Of a stretch of DNA of 64,000 nucleotides, positions 1-11,719 are shown in pieces (positions within the stretch are counted from its first letter, which is position 1; the number at the start of each line of letters is the position of its first letter). A program made the translations under genes and the position numbers. Source of the DNA: Nematostella vectensis. Lineage: Eukaryota > Cnidaria > Anthozoa > Actiniaria > Edwardsiidae. The DNA is taken from contig NC_064039.1 of NCBI RefSeq assembly GCF_932526225.1, forward strand, positions 10,682,139 to 10,746,138, in the 5' to 3' direction. The notes under the pieces are model-generated. The model ran no database searches and was not told the DNA's origin. It saw nothing but the letters and a program-made list of their open reading frames with translations.

Positions 1-800
1 ACTCCCGTTTGCGCAACTGATTTTTGAGTCTGCTTAACTCCCGTTTGCGCAACTGATTTTTGAGTCTGCTTTACTCCCGTTTGCGCAACTGATTTTTGAG
101 TCTATTTAACGCCCGTTTGCGGAACTGATTTTTGAGTCTGTTTAACGCCCGTTTGCGCAACTGATTTTTGAGTCTGCTTGACCTCTGTTTGCGCAACTGA
201 TTTTTGAGTCTGTTTAACGCCCGTTTGCGCAACTTATTTTTGAGTCTGCTTTACTCCCGTTTGCGCAACTGATTTTTGAGTCTATTTAACGCCCGTTTGC
301 GGAACTGATTTTTGAGTCTGTTTAACGCCCGTTTGCGCAACTGATTTTTGAGTCTGCTTGACCTCTGTTTGCGCAACTGATTTTTGAGTCTGTTTAACGC
401 CCGTTTGCGCAACTTATTTTTGAGTCTGCTTGACCCCTGTTTGCGCAACTGATTTTTGAGTCTGCTTGACCCCTGTTTGCGCAACTGATTTTTGAGTCTG
501 CTTGACCCCTGTTTGCGCAACTGATTTTTGAGTCTGCTCAACTCCCGTTTGCGTACCTGATTTCTGAGTTTACTAAACGCCCGTTTGAGAACCTTATTTT
601 TGAGTCTGCTTAACTCCCGTTGGCGTACCTGCTTTTTTTAAGTTTGCCAAATTCCCGTTTGTGTACCTGATTTTTTGGCCTGCCAAACGCCCGTTTGCCC
701 CTCTGATATTGGAGTCCCCCCAACTCCCGTTTCCGAACCTATTTTTGGAGTCTGTTTAGTGTACCTGTTTTTTGATTCTGCCAAACTCCCTTTTTGCGTC
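1..800. repeat. 36-bp minisatellite
   Basis: Tandem units of 36 bp built on CCCGTTTGCGCAACTGATTT run from the window start to about 560 and decay to about 800. A 180-bp (five-unit) block at about 61-240 recurs at about 241-420, so there is higher-order duplication. The minus strand reads as a 12-residue Ser/Arg/Leu/Lys repeat, but this is a by-product of 36 being divisible by 3 and I see no gene signals. Confidence 0.9.
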
Positions 801-1057
801 CACAGCCGCTCTTGCGCACCCACATGGCTCTTGCTTGTGCCCTCTGCACTGACAGGCTCCCAGTGTGGCAAGCTGCCAACAGATAAGCGCTCTAGTTATC
901 ACCATTCTTCACTAGTAGCTCAACTAAAGACAGTTACCTAGGCATGTAATAGACAGTTACCTAGGCATGTAATAGAATGTTACCAAAATGCGATCCCAGA
1001 AATATTTGACTAGACAACTCCTCCATGGAGCAGTAAGTTTGAATCTAGTTTCCTCAC

Positions 1058-4000
1058 CTCTACAATCATTTCTTCGCTGGAACATGGACCGTCATCATCA
1101 GGGGTGCAAGCTTCGCCTTGAATCCGGTCTTTGACTTCTAAGGCTGCAGCCAGCTCATCACGCTCCCGTATCAAGGCTAAAGGATCAAAATCTTAGAGCT
1201 CGTGGCTGTGATGGGAGGGGATGGTGAGGCCCTCCCTAGTATTTTCAAAATCTTTAGGAAAATGACTAGTATAATGACCAGAATAAAATGACCAAGCGTT
1301 GCTGTGCTTCAAGTTTTTACAATGTTTCTATATCGCCATCCCCCTGCTCCTCCCCCTCTCAATACTTCTAGGCCAGCTACGGCCCGGCAATTAGAAAGAC
1401 TACAGACAGCTGCAGTACAACTAGGTGGTCTGTATGGAAAATAAAAGAAATAAAACAAAACAAAGTGGTATGTCATACACTGCTACTACATACTGTTTGC
1501 TACATGTAAACAGATTGGTTTTGCTGACATTTTAAACATGAACCATTTTTTCGAGCAAAAAAGGTTTCCAGGGGTGGCTCTAGGGGTGAGCCAAGCGGGC
1601 CCCGCCCCCCTAATTTTGGCTTAAAATCAATAAGAAATATAAGGAAATTTAATGGCAGAACAATGAAACTGCCCCCCCCCCCCTTTCATGAAGCCCTTTG
1701 GAACTCCATCACTGGTTCTCCACCACTGATGTGCTAACACTTGAGTTGTTAAAGAAACACTCTGTTTTCCCAGTTGCAAAACAAAACTCTTCAACCTTGT
1801 GCTGGTTAATTTCCCTAAAGGATTAAAAACATGCCATCTTCTTTCAGTTTAAACTCTCTTTTCTAGACAACAATAAGCAGAGAGCTAAGTACAGAAAAAC
1901 GTACCCATTTTTTCAATTGCTAGCTTGCGTAGCTCATCTGAGCGGGCATGAAGAGCAACCAGAAGTGCAGCATTCTCTGTAGCCACCCGGTCAAACCTCT
2001 CAGCCCACGTCTGCTCACTGTCTAGCAAGTAGCTCTGCTTCAATTCAAGTTCCCATTGGAGCATGTTCACTTCCTACACAAAACATTACCCAAATGTTGT
2101 GAAGAAAGACATGTGTCACATGAAACCTTTTTTATCCAAACAAATGACGGATGCCAAATGACATGCACCTTATGCTGCCGAGAAAGACATGGGTCCTATG
2201 AAATGCCTTTCTCATTATATGTCATAACTGAAACGTTTACATATGCCACTGTGGGTGCTAAGAGCAGCTTTATGAAGGGTTTCTGATGAGTGTTTATGGG
2301 TTTATAATGATTGACTAGTTTCATATGGGTGTCCCCACCCACTTCAGACTGAAACATTAGAAGATAATGTATGGGAGCTTAAATCTGCAAATTCACCTTT
2401 TACACTTATTTGAATAAAATGGAAGTTCAGTGACCTGCAGGTGCCATTATATTTCTTCCAATCGAGAGAATATGGATCAATCACACAATAATTCATCCAG
2501 ATGCCAGGCCATCAATGTCTGGCTCTGGCATCGCTTGAGCTCATTTATAACCTTTATATTTGCAGATAATTTGTACCCCAAAAACACTTTTTTATATTGA
2601 ATCACCATTTTCTGTTTGCTCGTCCCCTCTTCCCATATGAAAACTAACCTGCTCCAGCTTCTTGCTTGCCTCAAGTGCTTTCCGTGTCATCTCTCTGCTA
2701 CAAGCCTTTTCCAGGCGGGACTGTATATGAATGCTCTTAATGGTGCCATATTTGTACTGAAGCGCTTCCTGGCAGTGTTCCAGATCAGAATTCAGAGTCT
2801 CAATCTCCTGTAAAATAAAAGCCATTGTAAACCTTTCTTGGTCTTATAAGACAAGCACAACAGGATAAACACAGACAGAAAGACAGATTACTTTATTGGT
2901 ACAGTGTAAAGACTTTTACATCAGTGTGAATCCAATAAATTCAAAATTATAGGCCTTTCAAATTTTCAAAAAAAAAATATTAAATACAGACAAAAGAACA
3001 TAGAGAAGATACAACACATGGGCCATGCATGGGCCAAGCCCAAGATAAGGCGCATGCTAGGGAGGGAGAAAGTAATGAAGGGCCTGCCACTGACCCTGTT
3101 TTTTCTGGTGTGCACTAGTTACAAAATGACATAACATTATGGGTGCAAGCACTCTTATCTTCGTATGTATAAGGGTGAATGGTTTGACATTTTGACATAA
3201 ACCCGACATAACGACATGAACATAAGAGAAAAAACTATGTCATGCCCATGTTATGTCACTAGTGTGCACTAGGCATAATTGAACATCGTATGCTAATGAG
3301 GTACATCATATTTTGATCAGCTGAGAAGCCTTGCGCATGCTAGTTGAGGTATCAATCATTTTCGAGCTATTGTCGGTAAGTTTAGCAGGAAGCATTTCTG
3401 GCATTTTCAATGAAAAGCATTATCAGTATCCGTTCTTATTGAAATTTAATTAGCTCCGGAAGCTGAGTAATTTTCCCATTTAAAGTGATTTTTATTGCCT
3501 ATTCTAAGGGCACAAATAAACCTTTTAGAAACATGATAACACGTGCGAACGGCAATCTTGAGCAAGCCAGGGTGAACAGTAGAAAAACATTAGGTCGGCT
3601 GCAAGCACTCCCTTTTTCAACATTCACTCCATCGGGTGCTTGGTCTATATCTTATCTCCATCGGGTGCTTGGTCTATCCCTTATCTCCATCGGGTGCTTG
3701 GTCTATCCCTTATCTCCATCGGGTGCTTGGTCTATCCCTTATCTCCATCGGGTGCTTGGTCTATCCCTTATCTCCATCGGGTGCTTGGTCTATCCCTTAT
3801 CTCCATAGGTGCTTGGTCTATCCCTTATCTCCATAGGTGCTTGGTCTATCCCTTATCTCCATAGGTGCTTGGTCTATCCCTTATCTCCATCGGGTGCTTG
3901 GTCTATCCCTTATCTCCATAGGTGCTTGGTCTATCCCTTATCTCCATAGGTGCTTGGTCTATCCCTTATCTCCATCGGGTGCTTGGTCTATCCCTTATCT

Positions 4001-7000
4001 CCATCGGGTGCTTGGTCTATCCCTTATCTCCATCGGGTGCTTGGTCTATCCCTTATCTCCATAGGTGCTTGGTCTATCCCTTATCTCCATAGGTGCTTGG
4101 TCTATCCCTTATCTCCATCGGGTGCTTGGTCTATCCCTTATCTCCATCGGGTGCTTGGTCTATCCCTTATCTCCATCGGGTGCTTGGTCTATCCCTTATC
4201 TCCATCGGGTGCTTGGTCTATCCCTTATCTCCATCGGGTGCTTGGTCTATCCCTTATCTCCATCGGGTGCTTGGTCTATCCCTTATCTCCATAGGTGCTT
4301 GGTCTATCCCTTATCTCCATCGGGTGCTTGGTCTATCCCTTATCTCCATAGGTGCTTGGTCTATCCCTTATCTCCATCGGGTGCTTGGTCTATCCCTTAT
4401 CTCCATCGGGTGCTTGGTCTATCCCTTATCTCCATAGGTGCTTGGTCTATCCCTTATCTCCATCGGGTGCTTGGTCTATCCCTTATCTCCATAGGTGCTT
4501 ATCTCCATAGGTGCTTGGTCTATCCCTTATCTCCATAGGTGCTTGGTCTATCCCTTATCTCCATAGGTGCTTGGTCTATCCCTTATCTCCATCGGGTGCT
4601 TGGTCTATCCCTTATCTCCATCGGGTGCTTGGTCTATCCCTTATCTCCATCGGGTGCTTGGTCTATCCCTTATCTCCATCGGGTGCTTGGTCTATCCCTT
4701 ATCTCCATCGGGTGCTTGGTCTATCCCTTATCTCCATCGGGTGCTTGGTCTATCCCTTATCTCCATCGGGTGCTTGGTCTATCCCTTATCTCCATCGGGT
4801 GCTTGGTCTATCCCTTATCTCCATAGGTGCTTGGTCTATCCCTTATCTCCATAGGTGCTTGGTCTATCCCTTATCTCCATCGGGTGCTTGGTCTATCCCT
4901 TATCTCCATCGGGTGCTTGGTCTATCCCTTATCTCCATAGGTGCTTGGTCTATCCCTTATCTCCATCGGGTGCTTGGTCTATCCCTTATCTCCATCGGGT
5001 GCTTGGTCTATCCCTTATCTCCATAGGTGCTTGGTCTATCCCTTATCTCCATAGGTGCTTGGTCTATCCCTTATCTCCATCGGGTGCTTGGTCTATCCCT
5101 TATCTCCATCGGGTGCTTGGTCTATCCCTTATCTCCATCGGGTGCTTGGTCTATCCCTTATCTCCATCGGGTGCTTGGTCTATCCCTTATCTCCATCGGG
5201 TGCTTGGTCTATCCCTTATCTCCATAGGTGCTTGGTCTATCCCTTATCTCCATCGGGTGCTTGGTCTATCCCTTATCTCCATAGGTGCTTGGTCTATCCC
5301 TTATCTCCATCGGGTGCTTGGTCTATCCCTTATCTCCATAGGTGCTTGGTCTATCCCTTATCTCCATCGGGTGCTTGGTCTATCCCTTATCTCCATAGGT
5401 GCTTGGTCTATCCCTTATCTCCATAGGTGCTTGGTCTATCCCTTATCTCCATCGGGTGCTTGGTCTATCCCTTATCTCCATCGGGTGCTTGGTCTATCCC
5501 TTATCTCCATCGGGTGCTTGGTCTATCCCTTATCTCCATCGGGTGCTTGGTCTATCCCTTATCTCCATCGGGTGCTTGGTCTATCCCTTATCTCCATCGG
5601 GTGCTTGGTCTATCCCTTATCTCCATCGGGTGCTTGGTCTATCCCTTATCTCCATCGGGTGCTTGGTCTATCCCTTATCTCCATCGGGTGCTTGGTCTAT
5701 CCCTTATCTCCATAGGTGCTTGGTCTATCCCTTATCTCCATAGGTGCTTGGTCTATCCCTTATCTCCATCGGGTGCTTGGTCTATCCCTTATCTCCATAA
5801 GGTGCTTGGTCTATCCCTTATCTCCATAGGTGCTTGGTCTATCCCTTATCTCCATCGGGTGCTTGGTCTATCCCTTATCTCCATCGGGTGCTTGCTCTAT
5901 CCCTTATCTCCATAGGTGCTTGGTCTATCCCTTATCTCCATCAGGTGCTTGGTCTATCCCTTATCTCCATAGGTGCTTGGTCTATCCCTTATCTCTATAG
6001 GTGCTTGGTCTATCCCTTATCTCCATAGGTGCTTGGTCTATCCCTTATCTCCATCGGGTGCTTGGTCTATCCCTTATCTCCATCGGGTGCTTGGTCTATC
6101 CCTTATCTCCATAGGTGCTTGGTCTATCCCTTATCTCCATAGGTGCTTGGTCTATCCCTTATCTCCATCGGGTGCTTGGTCTATCCCTTATCTCCATCGG
6201 GTGCTTGGTCTATCCCTTATCTCCATAGGTGCTTGGTCTATCCCTTATCTCCATCGGGTGCTTGGTCTATCCCTTATCTCCATAGGTGCTTGGTCTATCC
6301 CTTATCTCCATCGGGTGCTTGGTCTATCCCTTATCTCCATCGGGTGCTTGGTCTATCCCTTATCTCCATAGGTGCTTGGTCTATCCCTTATCTCCATCGG
6401 GTGCTTGGTCTATCCCTTATCTCCATCGGGTGCTTGGTCTATCCCTTATCTCCATAGGTGCTTGGTCTATCCCTTATCTCCATAGGTGCTTGGTCTATCC
6501 CTTATCTCCATAGGTGCTTGGTCTATCCCTTATCTCCATAGGTGCTTGGTCTATCCCTTATCTCCATCGGGTGCTTGGTCTATCCCTTATCTCCATCGGG
6601 TGCTTGGTCTATCCCTTATCTCCATCGGGTGCTTGGTCTATCCCTTATCTCCATCGGGTGCTTGGTCTATCCCTTATCTCCATCGGGTGCTTGGTCTATC
6701 CCTTATCTCCATCGGGTGCTTGGTCTATCCCTTATCTCCATCGGGTGCTTGGTCTATCCCTTATCTCCATCGGGTGCTTGGTCTATCCCTTATCTCCATA
6801 GGTGCTTGGTCTATCCCTTATCTCCATAGGTGCTTGGTCTATCCCTTATCTCCATCGGGTGCTTGGTCTATCCCTTATCTCCATCGGGTGCTTGGTCTAT
6901 CCCTTATCTCCATAGGTGCTTGGTCTATCCCTTATCTCCATCGGGTGCTTGGTCTATCCCTTATCTCCATCGGGTGCTTGCTCTATCCCTTATCTCCATA

Positions 7001-8679
7001 GGTGCTTGGTCTATCCCTTATCTCCATCGGGTGCTTGGTCTATCCCTTATCTCCATAGGTGCTTGGTCTATCCCTTATCCCTATAGGTGCTTGGTCTATC
7101 CCTTATCTCCATAGGTGCTTGGTCTATCCCTTATCTCCATCGGGTGCTTGGTCTATCCCTTATCTCCATCGGGTGCTTGGTCTATCCCTTATCTCCATAG
7201 GTGCTTGGTCTATCCCTTATCTCCATCGGGTGCTTGGTCTATCCCTTATCTCCATAGGTGCTTGGTCTATCCCTTATCTCCATCGGGTGCTTGGTCTATC
7301 CCTTATCTCCATCGGGTGCTTGGTCTATCCCTTATCTCCATCGGGTGCTTGGTCTATCCCTTATCTCCATCGGGTGCTTGGTCTATCCCTTATCTCCATC
7401 GGGTGCTTGGTCTATCCCTTATCTCCATAGGTGCTTGTTCTATCCATCATCTTCCCCAGCTAGCTGCACTTGCTATGTACGCAGACTACATTCCTTCCCC
7501 CTGTATGTCAGACTTCTACAAAGAATTCTATGAATTCTTCGTAGATCATGACACACTCTCAATTTTAGCCCTCCAACCAATATATGCTGCATGGTGAAAG
7601 TTTTTGCATTATTACAATATAACAATATTGTAATTAGTCATATGATAAAAGAAAAGTGATATGGCACAGATTCCAACTATACATCAACTCTATAGCGATA
7701 GAAGTAATAATGGTGATGATTACGATTAAGATGACAATTGAGAAGATAAAGAAATGAGAGTGATGATAATCATGCTGTGATATGATGACAGTGATGACAT
7801 GGTGATACTGCACTATCAAATTCCTCACAAACCTCTTTTGCTTTCTGTAGCTTCATTTGAAGGGATCTATAATCTTCATCTTGAAAGTAGTTCCATGGTT
7901 TGGCTGAAGTGTGTTATACATAAAAGGGTAATCTCTTAATATATTTTTTTTAGTTTGTTAATTTATCTATTTTATTTCATAATAGCATCATCACTTCAAA
8001 AAGCATTTAGTTAGCTCAGTGAGTAAATTTCTTTGAATTAAGTTTAATTTCGAAGAAAAGGGGGAAACGTATAACAGAATTAGCCCCACCCGCAAGATGA
8101 CATTCCAAAACAATAACAAATAAAATTACTTATACATCATTTAAAAACAACAACATAATTCAATGAATATCACAAACCTTTGAGCGACTTAGATCGCTGT
8201 AAAGACTCTTTATTTTTGGCATTCTTCTCGTCCAGTATAGTATCGCTGTTTCGTCTTGTCCTGTGTTTTGTCCTTGGGAGGGAATTCTGGCATTTCCCGC
8301 AAGAACCCTGACAATGGTCACCCGTCGTCGCGCAGCCAAACAATATGTCCTTTGATTCACCTCTCAAAATATTTGGCGCTAGTTTACGAAATAATTTTGC
8401 TAGATTCCAATGTCCTGAATCCTCGAATAACTGCTCTATTTGTTCCTTCCCGGTGGAGTAGTCTTCAAGAACAGTTGTTACTGGACTACCAGGCGAAGAT
8501 GGCAACGACAAGGATTTTCGTGGGGAGACGGGTGAAAGTTTCGGGAGTCCACCTGGTTTTAGACCTTGTCCTAGGCCTAAATCACATGAATCTAAATCGT
8601 CGGAAACGACAACATCCTCCCCTTCCATGACAGTAACCCTTGTAGTCACCAGCCCACTATGATATACAGCTATGTCCAC
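1058..8679 (-). CDS. CCDC125: CCDC125-like coiled-coil protein, 5' part of a multi-exon gene (3' end not found)
   Basis: I assembled five exons on the minus strand: 8679-8178, 7903-7833, 2807-2649, 2073-1905 and 1191-1058. Each has AG acceptor and GT donor signals, and the codon phase matches across every junction (1, 0, 0, 1). The first exon has an acidic N-terminus with the motif DLGLGQGLKPGG, then a Ser/Pro-rich stretch. The later exons form coiled coil, including LQWELELKQ and a WAERFDRVATENA segment. The order of a D-L-G-x-G-x3-K-P-G-G motif followed by a coiled coil with an N-x-LQWE block is what I know from vertebrate CCDC125, a poorly understood protein linked to cell motility. The donor of the 71-nt exon could instead lie further on, at about 7812, also in phase 0. 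Remaining 3' exons were not identified below 1058. The intron between 7833 and 2807 contains the 3.8-kb minisatellite. Confidence 0.65.
3105..3273. mobile_element. Short inverted-repeat element (MITE), family A copy 1
   Basis: A terminal CTGGTGTGCACTAG at 3105-3118 is inverted at 3259-3273 (CTAGTGTGCACTAGG). The interior is rich in ACATAACGACAT/GACATAA words. The same interior and termini recur at 50739-50954 and, degraded, near 48110-48250, so this is a dispersed non-autonomous family. It has no coding capacity. It lies in an intron of the CCDC125-like gene. Confidence 0.65.
3628..7446. repeat. 28/29-bp two-variant minisatellite array
   Basis: About 130 head-to-tail units mix two versions: a 29-mer containing CCATCGGGTGCTTGG and a 28-mer containing CCATAGGTGCTTGG. 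One unit near 4497 is truncated. Rare variants (GCTTGCTCT at 5889 and 6975; TATCTCTATAGG at 5990 versus TATCCCTATAGG at 7075) recur at a spacing of about 1086 bp, and a long stretch starting near 4511 matches one starting near 6486. These show higher-order duplication. The overlapping open frames here are consequences of the repeat and not genes. The array lies inside an intron of the CCDC125-like gene. Confidence 0.95.
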
Positions 8680-8760
8680 GCAAATAGACGGGAAACGACC
8701 TGCGAACAGCCGCCATATTGTTTGTTGTAAAAACTACGTAACCTCGCCAGGGGTATCGAT
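8680..8760 (-). promoter_or_regulatory. Candidate promoter region of the CCDC125-like gene with a YY1-like site
   Basis: About 40 bp upstream of the ATG at 8679, the minus strand reads CAATATGGCGGCTG, close to the YY1 consensus (AAGATGGCGGC), which is common just downstream of metazoan start sites. No TATA box is evident. Function is inferred from motif and position only. Confidence 0.35.
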
Positions 8761-11719
8761 GCGCTTCCCTGGGACGATTGTTTTGGCGCCTTTTTTAACT
8801 CGGGAATAAGACGCATGTAAAAGTTTTTGTGGAGACTCCGATGTCCCTCCATCATTGGATCACTAATCCGTAAACTTTTTAAGGTCTTTCTGTGCTTTTG
8901 CAACACAAAACCTTAGGTCATCCCGTAAACTTTCGGTGTTCAACTTCCGGTTAAAGCTTAGTACATAAAATGGCTATGGCATCGACCTGTATCCGCTAAG
9001 ATCATTTATTTGTATTGCCGTAAATATATATAAGCTAGTATTTTCAGAGAAGTCTTCCATGTGGGTTGAGCATGCGCATGCGTCACCGACGTCAATCGAT
9101 CTTCTACGGTTCATTCCAATTCAAGTTATTATTTTGCAAACAAAACAAGTAAAATGCTAGCAAAGCTTTTTGAATTCTCTTTCTTATATGAATTAGAAGA
9201 ATCGGTAAAATACTTTTTATGTGGCTAAGGGAAAGTTCATTTATTATCTCGAGGAGGGGGGCGTGAGGATACTGTGGGGGTGGGCTTGAGAAATTTTTGA
9301 GGTCTAAAGGAGGGTTTGGATTTTAAAAGAGGGGTCACTGATTCCTTTGGGTGTTGTCTCTACTATATAATTTGACGAAGTTTCTAATCAGACTTCTTGG
9401 TTTATGTCTATTATAAAGCGCTTATGTTCCATAATTATCTAAAATATAAACAGAACATTTTAATGCTATAAGCGCTTATTCTCCATCATCAAAATCCTCG
9501 CTCATATCTGATTCCCGCCTTGTTTCCTTGCTCTATTTCTTTTCTCTTTTCTCATGCTGCGCTTTTCTTGCAAGGAGAAGATCGAAAAGCCTTTTTGCTT
9601 CTTTTACGTCATCTACATATAGCATCAACCATTATCAGGTTGCTATTATTTTGCTCTCTCAAAGCTTTTGTTAAAAACGTCACTAGATTTACTAGATGAC
9701 ACTTTAAAAGCTAACAATATGCATTTATCATTACTATGAGCAGTAATACATACATGCAAATACTTTTTTTTGTAATAATTACAGATTTTTTTTTTTTTTT
9801 GCAAAAATCATAAGAATCCAAGATGGCGGACCAAAGATGGCGGGAATTCTTCCCAATCAAAATGATTATAAACGTTTTTATGGCCTTTTCTCATTGTAAT
9901 CCGTTTAAAGGTTGATTTTAACATATCTAAATGATGTAAAATGATTCAACCCGATATCTGATAATTTAGGCAATATTCGAAAGAATATCTACACATATTC
10001 TTACACATATATCTTACACATATATTTTGATTCGACCTCACCCAAAATAGGGCGTGGCGATTCTTTGCATGCTGGTGCTCATTGTCTGTAAGATTGATGG
10101 TCATAGCCTAAGATGTTCATGAAATACAGGGGGCCCTTTGAGCCCCCCACCCCCCCCCCCCCCCCCCAGACAGCTAAAAATAGCCCAGGTCTGAATAGGG
10201 AATGTTTTCAGCCAATTTCTTTCCCTCCACTTTCTGTCTAGCTTGCAGCTAATCTGTTCGCTCGAAACTCCACAGAAACGATTGCTACGCAGGCTATCGT
10301 TCATCGTAAGGCAGCCATTTGCCGAGTGCAAATGGCTGCCTGAACTGAAAACTGAGTGTTCATCATGTCTGGTGAACACTCAGTTTTCAGTTCCTTACCA
10401 GTGCATTGACGGGGCTTTTTCGCCCCTCCCGCCACCCCCTAAGTATATGTAAGAATTCCACTGACAACAGTGTGACAGGTTGCAGTGTGGGACAGTGACC
10501 TCTGGATGACACTCGTAGGCCCACTTTGAACCTAGCCGCCAACTGATCTAGTGTTAATGAGTTTAAGCATCGGATAAGGTACCGGGAGAGTCTCCGGATA
10601 CTGTACTTTTCCGGGCGAGTAAGAGCAGGGGGCTCCAGATGATAGCAGCGAGGCTTTTACACTCTCTGAATGGACTACCCTGGGAGAGCAATATGCTTAA
10701 TTTATTCCGCTGAAAATATTAGGGAAAACATTGTTTTGGGGTGTTTTTCTTTTCCAAAAAAGTTTACTGGAGTTATTGAGCTCCCGTAAGTTAGACGGCA
10801 AGTTACCAAACTGAGCGGGAGACGAGAAAAAGTTGGGTGGTACTGTATGGCCGCCGACTCTAGGGTTGAGATCGCATAGGTAACGTCCACCATCCTCTGT
10901 GAAGATTGCCAGATGGTGACGCACCAAAGTAACCATTCTCGTGTAGGTAGTCTATCTCCTTGGAACAAGCGTTTGTTTTTCTCCCCTCACCCCTAAACAA
11001 GGAAATCTGTTCACAACAGGAAACCCACAGCTGTTTCTATTCACTCTCGAGCTTTTAACGTCTGCGCTTTCGGAGGAAGCTACTGTAAAAGTGAAAAACT
11101 ATATTGTATAATCTGGGCTCCTAATCCTGCAGCATGCGCACAGTTCCTAGCTAGCTGAAACCTAGAGCTAATGGGAACTAATTCATAATTCATTTTCTCA
11201 TCCAATTGGCCTAGGTGAACAGTTAAGTCCATAAAAGCAATCTATTTCAATTTACTTTATTGAATTTTAAGTTTACTTTAAGTTTACTTTTTATTCAACA
11301 CTATATAGTCAATAACCCAGAAACGTATGTGAGTACTTTAAAATGTCAATTAAAATATGACCCCCCTCAAAATTCTTTGTCATCACACCTTTTCAAATTA
11401 CCGTTATCTTGTTTTTTTTTTGTTGTTCCATAAAGTATTCTCGAGCGATCACTAAAAAAAGTATTATTTAGAAAAAAAAAAAAACATCACACCCTCTCAA
11501 ACTAGGGAGGGTAGGTTGCACAGTACATACAAGGGAAAAAAGGAAACTAGGGGGCACAGCCACGCCACTCTTGGTCATTTCACTAAGATTTAAGGAAAAA
11601 ACTGGAAGGGAAAAAGCCCCTTGGCCCCTATAGGAATTGGCACTGAACCTTTTTTAAAATTACGAAATATTTATAGCCTATTTACAACAATAATAAATAA
11701 TTGACCCTTACTGATATTT
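8761..11719. other. Intergenic region without a recognisable gene
   Basis: AT-rich non-coding DNA. It contains two close YY1-like words at about 9819-9842 (AAGATGGCGGACC and AAGATGGCGGG), homopolymer T and C runs (about 9789 and 10150), and a pair of adjacent perfect hairpins at 10309-10392 (listed separately). I see no exon with convincing splice signals. Confidence 0.6.
10309..10392. repeat. Two back-to-back perfect hairpins
   Basis: A 14-bp stem (10309-10322 with 10328-10341, loop 5 nt) is followed after one base by a 20-bp stem (10343-10362 with 10373-10392, loop 10 nt). Both arms are perfect. Short complementary words GTAAGG (10306) and CCTTAC (10393) flank the pair, so a three-way junction is possible. 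It could be a transposon remnant, a cruciform or a structured RNA. Confidence 0.8.

Noticed and set aside
251-541. 96-codon minus frame with a 12-residue basic repeat
   Set aside because: 36-bp minisatellite divisible by three; no start context, neighbours or family.
3485-7597. Many overlapping plus-strand frames with an SLISIG/YPLSPSGAW periodic peptide
   Set aside because: Produced by the 28/29-bp array, which lacks stops in several frames; frame changes at every 28-mer; no gene signals.
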